Below are positions 7,467 to 15,321 of a stretch of 42,773 bases of DNA, in pieces. This stretch comes from Cytophagia bacterium (GTDB lineage Bacteria; Bacteroidota; Bacteroidia; Cytophagales; Spirosomataceae). The stretch is from NCBI GenBank assembly GCA_004293645.1, contig REAB01000061.1, forward strand, positions 1 to 42,773. The letters run 5' to 3'. The notes beneath the pieces were generated by a model that was not told the DNA's origin, made no database searches, and saw only the letters and a list, made by a program, of their open reading frames with translations. Position 1 is the first letter of the stretch, and each line of letters starts with the position of its first letter. The position numbers were made by a program, and so were the translations under genes.

Positions 7467-10301
7467 ATGTTTACTGTTTTCAAAAAAGCAATTTGTTGCG
7501 CTTTGATAATTGGCTCACTTTTGCCAATCGTCAAAGCGCAACCCGTTACGCGCCGCGACAACGAAGAAATAAAGCTGCTGGCTACCCGCAAAGTAGAAAA
7601 AGGGCTAAACGACTTGTTCAACACGTTGGCTTTTGAAGATTTGGGCGAGTTTGAGCGCAAATCTATCATTACCGACAGCTACTCTACGAGCGGTAACAAG
7701 CTGTTTTACAACGCCGAGGTTATTTTGGAAGACGATATTCAACCCGACCGCGTGTCGTCAAAAAATGTGCTGGACGTAGTGGTAGATAAATACTTGACCA
7801 ACTTAGATTTGTTTTACTCGAAGGGCGTAGAGCGCACCATTTTTTTTAGCGACTTCCGAGTTTCCAACCTCAAAAAAGCCGATTATTACTACGTTAAAGT
7901 GTTTTTTACGTCATTGTTTAAAGGCAAACACAAGCAACTGCCCAAACCTTACGAAGCCACGCAACGCGTAGCCGAGGTGCGGGCCGAGCGCAACGGCAAA
8001 AAATGGGTGGTTTCTATTTCAAGAGTGGCTTTTGTGGCCGCCAACGACTCGGCAACTGCCCCCCAAAACGAGGTAACATTTGCCGCCGTTGATAGCCTCC
8101 AAAACGCCGCCGCCGAGGCCGAAGCTGCCACCGAACGCGCCCGCGAGCAAGAACGCGCCGCCGAACGCAAAGCCCTCGAAAACTACAACCAGCTACTGGC
8201 GCAGGGCGATAAAGCCTTTTTGGCCAAAGATTACGACGAAGCCCTCGAAGCCTACACCGAAGCCGACAAACGAAACCTGTACGACGACTTGCTACCACGA
8301 CGCAAGATTTACCAAGTAAAACGCGCCCTCGACCGCGCCCGCCAAACCGACGTAGAACTGATACGAGAATACAGCAACGCCGCCGAGTTTGCCCGCAAAC
8401 AACGCAACTACGACGAGGCCATTGCCAACTATCGGAAAGTGCTCGAAAAACGCCCCGATTCGGCGCAGGTGCTGGCTATTGTGAAAGAATTGACCCAAAA
8501 AACGCGCATAAAAACTGAATTTGACGAAAAATTTGCCGCCCGAAACTACAAAGAACTCCTCAAAGATTACGACCGCATTATCAAGCAAGACAAAGACAAT
8601 TCGGACTGGTATTTGGGCCGTGGCAAATGCTACTTGATGCTCAATGACGACGACCGCGCCCTCAAAGACCTCAGCAAAGCCATCGAACTCGACTACGCCA
8701 ACTTGGCCGCGCTGCTGGTGCGGGCAGAGTTGTACCAAAAACAAAAAAACTACCCCAAAGCCGTTGCCGACTACTCGGCGGCACTCAACGTTACGCCCAA
8801 AAACCCCGAAGTTTACGCCCGACGGGCGGCCATGCGGGTCAAAACTAACAACCTCAAAAGTGCCTTTGAAGACTACGACAAAGCCATTGAACTTGCCCCA
8901 AAAATGCCGCAATATTGGCTACAACGGGGTTTGCTCAAAAGCAATAATGCCAGTTGGGAGTCGGCCATGGTAGATTTTTCGGAAGTTGCCAAAATTGCAC
9001 CCGAGCAGCCCGAAGCCTATTTTTATCGTGGTTTTGCGCTGTCGGCTCTCCAAAAATATAAACAAGCGGGCGCAGATTTTAACAAAGCCAAGCAACTAAA
9101 ACTACCCGATTTGCTGGTAGCCCAAATTGACTCCATTGCCAACGCTTTGTACGCAAAAGGCCACGAAATAAACGAAAACGGCCAACCCAAAGAAGCCATG
9201 GCGGCACTGACGCACGCCATTGACGTAAAAAACGATTTGCCGTTGGCTTTTTACGAACGCGGCAAGTCGCAGATGATGCTCAAAGCCCACGCCAAAGCCA
9301 TCGAAGATTTTACCAGTTCGCTGCAGCTCGACGAATCCAACCACCAAGTTTTTTACCAACGCGGAGCGGCTTGGTACGCTTCCGAGCAGTTTGAAAAAGC
9401 CGCCGCCGATTTTTTGCAGTCGGTGGTTTTGGTACCCGATTATTACCCTGGCATGATGGGCGAAGCCGATGCCCAAATGCGTTTGGAAAAATACCAACGC
9501 GCCATTTTGCCCCTTACCAAAATCAAAACCGCTCAAAAAAAGATTGAAAAACAGTACCCTGCCGAATTTTTTTGGGAAACTTACCAGCGTTTAGGCAAGT
9601 GTTTGTACGAAACCCAACAAGCCGAAAAAGCGTTGGAAGAATACGGCAAGGCGCTGGAATTTGACAAAGAAAACGCTGAAACGTTCTTCTCGCGCGGGCA
9701 AGCCCACGAAAGCCTCAATAAGCTCGACAAAGCCATCGAAGACTACCAACGCGCCCTCGAAATTGAGCCTAGCGTGGCATACGTATATCAAGCCAAAGGG
9801 GCAGCCCTCGAAAAAAAGGAAGAATTTCAAAAAGCGATTGTGGAATACACCAACGCCCTCGGTGCCGACAAAGAAGAACTCGTAAAAGGCCAAACGCTGG
9901 CCCAACGCGGCAATTGCTGGTATCAACTCAACAAATACGACAAAGCCCTCGAAGATTTGGACAACGCCTTTATCAAAAACGACAGCACGCTTTGCGATGC
10001 ATCCTGCCGACTTACGGCGGGCTACGCGCACTTGTTTGTGGGCAATACTTTGGAAGGAATGGCGCGGCTGCAAACTTGCCTCAACCAAAGCACCACCGCC
10101 GCCCGCGCTATGTACGGCATGGCCTGTGCATACTTAGCCAAACAAAACGAAACCGACGCGCTCGCGTGGTTCGAGAAAGCCTTTCAAACCCGCGCTTTGA
10201 CGGCCTCTTTTGTCAAAAAAGACAAACTATTAGACAAAACACAAAAAGACTTTCGGAAAAATAAATCGTTCAAAGCGTTGATTGACAAATATTTAAAATA
10301 G
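7467..10301 (+). CDS. Exported 944-residue TPR-repeat protein
   Basis: The signal peptide covers residues 1-24 (AICCALIIGSLLPIVKAQ). Residues about 30-190 form an alpha/beta domain (KYLTNLDLFYSKGVERTIFF, then DYYYVKVFFTSLFKG, ending KKWVVSISRVAF) resembling the C-terminal domain of the preceding gene product. A helical Ala/Glu/Arg-rich segment near 205-235 may be a short coiled coil. The remainder is a long array of tetratricopeptide repeats, with units such as NYDEAIANYRKVLEKRPDS and YKQAGADFNKAKQ; at least a dozen can be picked out. The C-terminus is basic. TPR superhelices are protein-binding scaffolds, so a periplasmic or surface assembly role with the neighbouring barrel and OmpA-like proteins is plausible but unproven. 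There is no Cys lipobox. Confidence 0.85.
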   Translation: MFTVFKKAICCALIIGSLLPIVKAQPVTRRDNEEIKLLATRKVEKGLNDLFNTLAFEDLGEFERKSIITDSYSTSGNKLFYNAEVILEDDIQPDRVSSKNVLDVVVDKYLTNLDLFYSKGVERTIFFSDFRVSNLKKADYYYVKVFFTSLFKGKHKQLPKPYEATQRVAEVRAERNGKKWVVSISRVAFVAANDSATAPQNEVTFAAVDSLQNAAAEAEAATERAREQERAAERKALENYNQLLAQGDKAFLAKDYDEALEAYTEADKRNLYDDLLPRRKIYQVKRALDRARQTDVELIREYSNAAEFARKQRNYDEAIANYRKVLEKRPDSAQVLAIVKELTQKTRIKTEFDEKFAARNYKELLKDYDRIIKQDKDNSDWYLGRGKCYLMLNDDDRALKDLSKAIELDYANLAALLVRAELYQKQKNYPKAVADYSAALNVTPKNPEVYARRAAMRVKTNNLKSAFEDYDKAIELAPKMPQYWLQRGLLKSNNASWESAMVDFSEVAKIAPEQPEAYFYRGFALSALQKYKQAGADFNKAKQLKLPDLLVAQIDSIANALYAKGHEINENGQPKEAMAALTHAIDVKNDLPLAFYERGKSQMMLKAHAKAIEDFTSSLQLDESNHQVFYQRGAAWYASEQFEKAAADFLQSVVLVPDYYPGMMGEADAQMRLEKYQRAILPLTKIKTAQKKIEKQYPAEFFWETYQRLGKCLYETQQAEKALEEYGKALEFDKENAETFFSRGQAHESLNKLDKAIEDYQRALEIEPSVAYVYQAKGAALEKKEEFQKAIVEYTNALGADKEELVKGQTLAQRGNCWYQLNKYDKALEDLDNAFIKNDSTLCDASCRLTAGYAHLFVGNTLEGMARLQTCLNQSTTAARAMYGMACAYLAKQNETDALAWFEKAFQTRALTASFVKKDKLLDKTQKDFRKNKSFKALIDKYLK

Positions 10302-10334
10302 CTTTCCGCGCTCAAGTCATTCCCCAAACGAGGT

Positions 10335-10426
10335 GGGTATTTTTTAGCGTATTTTTCAAGATTCAACAATGTAAAAAAATGCACAATCCGCTTAATTCCC
10401 TCCTCGGACGGGTATTTTTTAGCGTA
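10335..10426 (+). repeat. 17-bp direct repeat upstream of the OmpA-like gene
   Basis: gggtattttttagcgta occurs exactly at 10335-10351 and 10410-10426, each preceded at a short distance by attccc. The second copy ends 11 bases before the ATG at 10438. The pair lies in the 136-base gap between the TPR and OmpA-like genes and may be a binding site, a processing signal or a local duplication. Confidence 0.75.
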
Positions 10427-10437
10427 AAGCCTGGATA

Positions 10438-11742
10438 ATGAAAACCTGGATTTTGGTACTGATATTGTTGGTAATAACCTGCCCAAACGCGCCAGCGCAG
10501 TGCCTTCCCGTGGCCATTTCCGTTGCCGACTACACAACCCAAAAGCCACTACAAACGCAGCTTTTTGTGCGACTCTACGGCCAGCGAAAACCCCTCGGCA
10601 ACAGCAACGAGGCGGGGCGTTTGGTGGTGAGTTTGCCGTGCAGTGCCACCGAACTCATCGTCGAAAAACAAGGCTATCGGCCATTGTCTTTGCCACTTAC
10701 CATTGGCCAGCAATCGGCCATTGAGCTGCCTTATTCGTTGCCGCTCGCGCTCATGCCGCTCGACCAGCAGGCCATAGACCGCCCTTATTCGCAGTCGGAG
10801 CAAAAAGAATACGTATTGAAAAGCCAAAAACAGGCCGAAAAAGCCACCGAGTTTCGGCTTTTTAAGATTACCGATGCCATTACAAGTGCCTCAATTGTGG
10901 CCGAAGTTTGTTTATTTTATACCAAAACCCGCCAAAAAAATTGCTTTACGTCGGGCAATACTCCCACCGAAATACCCTTTGAACAACCCGACATTGTGGC
11001 CATTGAAGTAAAAGCCGAAGGCTACCAACGCTACCAGGGCAATTTGATTTTGGAAACTTTTGAAGGCAAACGGCGCGTTTACGAAATCAAACTCAGCAAG
11101 CAATTGAGCATATTTACAGCTTATATCAAAAGCGACCAGCCGCCCAAACAGGTGCAATTGTACGATGCCGTAACAGGCCAAACTCTTGAAATGAAGCCCG
11201 CAGGATTGGGGCAATTTACGGCCACCGTAGAGGCCAGCCGAACGTATCAATGGCGTGTTTTGGGCAATAAAAATCAAGTGCTTTATGACGAAAATTTGAT
11301 TTTTTTGGCGGGCCTAAACCAACGAGCGGTGGCCGTAAAACAAGCAAAACAAACCCAAACACCACCGCCCCTCGCCACCACTCCCACCGAAAAACCGCTT
11401 TTTGGCAACACCACGCCCGTTGTTTATTTTGAGCAAAGTACCTACGAACTATCGCCGCAAGTGAGGCTGCAACTGGAAAATTGGGCGAGCTGGTGGCGGC
11501 AAAATACCAAACAAAAGATTCGGATAGAAGGCCATACCGACAACGTAGGCGATGCCCGCCTCAACCAGCTTTTGTCCGAAAACCGCGCCAAAGTAGTAGC
11601 CACCTATTTATTCAATCAAGGCGTAGCCGACAGTTGCGTGCTGTTTCGGGGGTTTGGCCCGCACCGACCTACCGCCGCAAACGACACCGAAGAAAATAGA
11701 AAAAAAAACAGACGGGTTGAAATTAGCTCACTCCCTTTGTAG
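10438..11742 (+). CDS. Exported OmpA-family peptidoglycan-binding protein
   Basis: A 434-residue protein with a signal peptide (residues 1-20, cleavage after PAQ). Residues about 25-310 appear to be several beta-rich domains, including a carboxypeptidase-regulatory-like segment (FVRLYGQRKPLGNSNEAGRL). The C-terminal domain (about 325-432) is OmpA-like: VVYFEQSTYELSP opens it, IRIEGHTDNVGDARLNQLLS is the peptidoglycan-contact core, and NRRVEI closes it. OmpA domains hold the outer membrane to the cell wall by binding diaminopimelate. It is the last gene of the exported cluster, 136 bases after the TPR gene, with a 17-base repeat in the gap, so it may be regulated separately. Confidence 0.9.
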   Translation: MKTWILVLILLVITCPNAPAQCLPVAISVADYTTQKPLQTQLFVRLYGQRKPLGNSNEAGRLVVSLPCSATELIVEKQGYRPLSLPLTIGQQSAIELPYSLPLALMPLDQQAIDRPYSQSEQKEYVLKSQKQAEKATEFRLFKITDAITSASIVAEVCLFYTKTRQKNCFTSGNTPTEIPFEQPDIVAIEVKAEGYQRYQGNLILETFEGKRRVYEIKLSKQLSIFTAYIKSDQPPKQVQLYDAVTGQTLEMKPAGLGQFTATVEASRTYQWRVLGNKNQVLYDENLIFLAGLNQRAVAVKQAKQTQTPPPLATTPTEKPLFGNTTPVVYFEQSTYELSPQVRLQLENWASWWRQNTKQKIRIEGHTDNVGDARLNQLLSENRAKVVATYLFNQGVADSCVLFRGFGPHRPTAANDTEENRKKNRRVEISSLPL

Positions 11743-11745
11743 TCG

Positions 11746-11874
11746 TCAATGCTTGCCCATGTCGTTGCCCAGCAACACTTCGGGGGCCATCGTAACCCAC
11801 GAATCTTCGGGTAGGTTTTCGAGATTTAGCACCCCGCGTGAACAAACCGAAATTGGCAAAAACCTCCCGCTAAA
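11746..11874 (-). pseudogene. Possible 3' remnant of a minus-strand gene
   Basis: The 307-base gap between the OmpA-like gene and ppc holds an open minus-strand frame of 43 codons, bounded by an upstream TAG (11875-11877) and ending at TGA (11746-11748). It reads with native-looking codon choice: RFLPISVCSRGVLNLENLPE, then DSWVTMAPEVLLGNDMGKH. There is no ATG at its head; a TTG at 11859 is the only obvious start. A different minus frame upstream, opening with MNPTVAPLSLL, stops just before it, so a frameshifted small gene is possible. I do not recognise the family. The rest of the gap shows nothing clear, including no exact ppc promoter. Confidence 0.3.
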
Positions 11875-12049
11875 CTATCGCCTCAATCAAGCCAAAAACA
11901 CCAAGCAAAACAAAAACTTGTTGGGCGAGCAGAGATAATGGTGCGACGGTGGGATTCATTTTTGGGCAAATTTTTCTTCATTATTTAGTCCAAATACTTA
12001 TCTTGCCGTAACATAACGCCTCACCCTTATTAATTTTAAATCTACTCCA

Positions 12050-14626
12050 ATGCCAAACACGTACCAAGATGCCGTTGTTACGCGCTACAACATCTACAAT
12101 AGCCTCTTTCTGAGTCTGCCATTTCAAGATATTTATCGCACAGGTACGCTGCTGCCTTTGCTGGTGCAAGAAAGCGAAAATGGTTTTAAGCAAGGCCATA
12201 GTCCACAGCAAATTATTGAGCAATTTTTTGAAGAATACATCGAACACGCCACCGATGCCGAGCGCAAAAATCTGTTGTTTAATTTTATTAAATTCATTGA
12301 GCGTCAGGTAGTTTTGTTTGATTCGGTAGAAGATGCGGCCTTCGACCAAACCCACGACTTGAACGGCGCAGGCTCGGTGGCGCAGCTCATCAACCGCGTG
12401 AGTACCGACGAATTGAAGAAAAAATTGGAAGCCAAACTCGAAGATTTTTGTGTTCGTATTGTACTCACCGCCCACCCCACGCAGTTTTATCCAGGCAAAG
12501 TGCTGGGTATTATCACCGATTTGGAAGAAGCCATCAAGACCAACGATTTTGTGCAAGTCAATACGTTGTTGTTGCAGTTGGGCAAAACGGCTTTTATCAA
12601 TCAAACCAAACCTTCGCCTTTTGATGAGGCCGTAACGCTGTGTTGGTTTTTGGAAAACGTATTTTACGAAGCCATTCCTGCCATTTTGATTAAATTGCTC
12701 AATGGCCTCCATATTCCACTCAATGAATGGACCCACTTCCAGCTTTTTAGGCTTGGTTTTTGGCCCGGTGGCGACCGCGACGGCAACCCCTTTGTGAACG
12801 CCAACGTAACGCTCGAAGTGGCCGACCGCCTGCGGCAAATTTTGCTCAAATGCTACTGGCGCGACATCAAAAGCCTCAAACGCCGCCTTACGTTTAGCGA
12901 AGTAGAAGACCACATTGCGGCCGCCGAACGCAAGACCAACAACGCCATTTATTATCCCGACCAAGAGCATTATCAACAAGTAGATGAATTGCTGCACGAC
13001 CTCAACCAAGCCCGCGCCGCTTTGGTGAAGCACCACGAAGGGCTGTTTGTGGACCAATTGGACGAGTTTATGGTCAAAGTAAAACTGTTCGGATTTTTCT
13101 TTGCGAGTTTAGATATTCGCCAAGTAAGCACCAAACATGGCGATGCTTGGCAGCAAGTTTTGGCCAAAATAGAGAAGCAAGTTCCCGTGTTTAGTTACCA
13201 AAATTACCAAAGTTGGGACGAGCGGCAGAAAATAGACTTTTTGTTGTCGCTGCAAATCGAAATCAACGAAAGCGATTTTACCGACCCTATTTTGCAAGAC
13301 ATTGTGGGTTCGATTAAGGCCATTAAAGAAATCCAAAAACGAAACGGGCCGCAGAGTGCGCATCGCTACGTTATCAGCAATTGTGGCAGCACGCTCAACG
13401 TCATGGAAGTATTGGCGTTGTTGAAACACGTTTGGCAAGCCCAAGAAGCACTTCCCGTTGATATTGTGCCACTTTTTGAAACCGTCGAAGACTTGGCCGA
13501 GGCCGCCGTGGTGATGAAAAAACTCTACGACCACCCCGCTTATCGGCAACATTTGGCGCAACGCGGCGACCACCAAACCATCATGGTTGGGTTCTCGGAC
13601 GGCACCAAAGACGGGGGCTATTTGCGAGCCAACTGGTCTATTTTTAGTGCCAAAGAGCAACTCACGCTACTCTCGCGGCAGTATGGCATTAAGATTACGT
13701 TTTTTGACGGGCGCGGCGGCCCGCCAGGGCGCGGTGGCGGCAACAACCACGCTTTTTATGCGTCGCTGGGCAAAGATGTGGAAGACAAAGAAGTGCAACT
13801 TACCGTTCAGGGTCAGACCATTAGCTCAAACTATGGCACCGTAACTACGGCCATGTACAACTTGGAACGGCTTTTTACGGCGGGTTTAGAAAATCACCTT
13901 TTTGTGGCCAAAAATGCCAAAGAACAACTCTCCGAAGCCGACAAAGCACTCATGGAAGAACTCGCGCAGGCGGCGTATCATTCTTATCTGAAGCTCAAAA
14001 ATCATCCAACTTTTGTGCCTTATTTAGAAAAAATAACACCGTTGCGGTTTTATGGCCAAACCAAAATAGGCAGCCGCCCCGACAAGCGAAACTCGGGCGG
14101 TGGGCTGCGATTTGAAGACCTGCGGGCCATTCCGTTTGTGGGTTCGTGGGCGCAAATGAAACAAAACGTACCTGGTTTTTATGGCTTCGGCTCGGCACTT
14201 GAAACGCTGATAAAAGATGGCAAAATGGAATCGTTGGCCAAACTGTACAAAAAATCGTTGTTTGTGCATACGCTCGTCGAAAACTCCATGCAGTCGTTGA
14301 TGAAAGCGTATTACCCAGCTACGCAATACCTGGAAAGCAACCCCGAATTTGGTACGCTTTGGACCATGATGAGCGACGAATGTGAACGCAGCAAGAAGCT
14401 AATGTTGCAGTTTTCGGGCGAGCAAGAACTGATGAACCAAAACGTAGTAACCAAAGAGTCAATCAAAATACGCGAGCGCATTGTGTTGCCGCTTATTACG
14501 ATTCAGCAGTACGCGCTGCAAAAATTGAATGCGGGCAATTTAGAACCCAGTGAAGCAGATATTTATAGCAAATTGGTGATGCGGGCCATGTTTGGCATCA
14601 TCAACGCGGCTCGAAACTCGGCTTAA
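12050..14626 (+). CDS. ppc: Phosphoenolpyruvate carboxylase
   Basis: An 858-residue cytosolic enzyme that adds bicarbonate to phosphoenolpyruvate to make oxaloacetate, refilling the TCA cycle. The catalytic His lies in TAHPTQFYPGK near residue 142. The second active-site region is GFSDGTKDGGYLRANWS near 512, and the glycine-rich loop FDGRGGPPGRGGG is near 551. R and K residues in LRFYGQTKIGSRPDKR belong to the C-terminal half. The protein ends in RNSA rather than the RNTG common in proteobacterial enzymes, and the length is slightly short. It is monocistronic: a 307-base gap precedes it and a strong hairpin follows. No allosteric partner gene is nearby. Confidence 0.96.
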   Translation: MPNTYQDAVVTRYNIYNSLFLSLPFQDIYRTGTLLPLLVQESENGFKQGHSPQQIIEQFFEEYIEHATDAERKNLLFNFIKFIERQVVLFDSVEDAAFDQTHDLNGAGSVAQLINRVSTDELKKKLEAKLEDFCVRIVLTAHPTQFYPGKVLGIITDLEEAIKTNDFVQVNTLLLQLGKTAFINQTKPSPFDEAVTLCWFLENVFYEAIPAILIKLLNGLHIPLNEWTHFQLFRLGFWPGGDRDGNPFVNANVTLEVADRLRQILLKCYWRDIKSLKRRLTFSEVEDHIAAAERKTNNAIYYPDQEHYQQVDELLHDLNQARAALVKHHEGLFVDQLDEFMVKVKLFGFFFASLDIRQVSTKHGDAWQQVLAKIEKQVPVFSYQNYQSWDERQKIDFLLSLQIEINESDFTDPILQDIVGSIKAIKEIQKRNGPQSAHRYVISNCGSTLNVMEVLALLKHVWQAQEALPVDIVPLFETVEDLAEAAVVMKKLYDHPAYRQHLAQRGDHQTIMVGFSDGTKDGGYLRANWSIFSAKEQLTLLSRQYGIKITFFDGRGGPPGRGGGNNHAFYASLGKDVEDKEVQLTVQGQTISSNYGTVTTAMYNLERLFTAGLENHLFVAKNAKEQLSEADKALMEELAQAAYHSYLKLKNHPTFVPYLEKITPLRFYGQTKIGSRPDKRNSGGGLRFEDLRAIPFVGSWAQMKQNVPGFYGFGSALETLIKDGKMESLAKLYKKSLFVHTLVENSMQSLMKAYYPATQYLESNPEFGTLWTMMSDECERSKKLMLQFSGEQELMNQNVVTKESIKIRERIVLPLITIQQYALQKLNAGNLEPSEADIYSKLVMRAMFGIINAARNSA

Positions 14627-14654
14627 AAAAGTCAAATATAAACTGGTTATCTTG

Positions 14655-14683
14655 CAAAACCTCGCATCGTCTGCGGGGTTTTG
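14655..14683 (+). terminator. Terminator after ppc
   Basis: caaaacctcgca (14655-14666) pairs with tgcggggttttg (14672-14683), 12 bp with one T-G wobble and a five-base loop, 28 bases after the ppc stop and followed by ttgttta. Confidence 0.8.
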
Positions 14684-14750
14684 TTGTTTATGCGGGTTTT
14701 TGGTACGATATTTGAACCCGCTTTTGAAACGAAGCAAAATTTGTGTTTAA

Positions 14751-15137
14751 ATGATTGCAAAAGTGGCAGTTGGTAAGATGAAAAAAACGAGTTGGTACGT
14801 ACGGTTTATGTCAGGATTTCTGGCAGTTTGGTTGCTGGTATTGGCAACGGGCGGTCGGGCATTTTCGACGGCCAAGCCAACCGCCCCAAAAGAAACTACC
14901 AGCAAAACCGACCAAAAGCCCACCCAAGAAGCACCCACGGTGCAGACTATTTCGCTCGAAGCGGTGGTATCGCCCGCTTTATTTTTCGATTTTAGCCCCG
15001 TTTTTTATTTTCTGCCCAGTACTTTCTCTTTCGAGTACCAAACGGTAGCCTTACCCAAGTGCTTTGCCGTCTTCTATTTTTATTTCTCCTTTTTTCGACA
15101 CGTTTTTGGCACCTACATCGCCATCAATGCTCCTTAG
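14751..15137 (+). CDS. Small exported or membrane protein of unknown function
   Basis: A 128-residue protein. Residues about 12-37 form a hydrophobic segment after basic residues (WYVRFMSGFLAVWLLVLATG) and may be a signal peptide or anchor. A Thr/Lys/Pro-rich linker follows (about 42-65), then an aromatic region (FFDFSPVFYFLPSTFSFEY) and a C-terminal FFRHVFGTYIAINAP. An in-frame ATG at 14778 (MKKTSWYV) gives a more typical signal-peptide N-terminus and may be the real start. No family is recognised. It precedes secDF by 184 bases of repeat-bearing DNA and shares its direction, but co-transcription is uncertain. Confidence 0.6.
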   Translation: MIAKVAVGKMKKTSWYVRFMSGFLAVWLLVLATGGRAFSTAKPTAPKETTSKTDQKPTQEAPTVQTISLEAVVSPALFFDFSPVFYFLPSTFSFEYQTVALPKCFAVFYFYFSFFRHVFGTYIAINAP

Positions 15138-15142
15138 GTGAT

Positions 15143-15303
15143 TAGTCCACAGGCAACAGTCCATAGTCCACAGTACCATTTTTAGGTCGTGAGCTATCGT
15201 CTATGAGTTGTGGGCTTTCGCATCCTTTCCGTGGGCTACCGTCTGCGGACTATGAACCAAAAAATAATTTCTCAAGTGCACCATGGTCTGTGGACTATGG
15301 ACT
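15143..15303. repeat. Intergenic inverted repeat cluster (GTGGACTATGGACT type)
   Basis: agtccatagtccacag (15158-15173) and ctgtggactatggact (15288-15303) are perfect 16-base inverted repeats; with one unpaired base the pairing extends into accat/atggt. Degenerate copies of the same word lie between and beside them (tagtccacagg at 15143, gtctgcggactatgaa at 15241). The DNA between is noncoding. The transcript could fold into a stem with a loop of about 115 bases just upstream of secDF. Confidence 0.8.
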
Positions 15304-15321
15304 AAAAACTAAACTAAAACA

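Noticed and set aside
8014..10088. Several long minus-strand frames opposite the TPR gene
   Set aside because: They arise from the biased codon choice of the TPR repeats and carry no recognisable protein features.
11654..11938. 94-codon plus-strand frame across the end of the OmpA-like gene
   Set aside because: Its first third overlaps the conserved OmpA C-terminus in another frame and the remainder is low-complexity.
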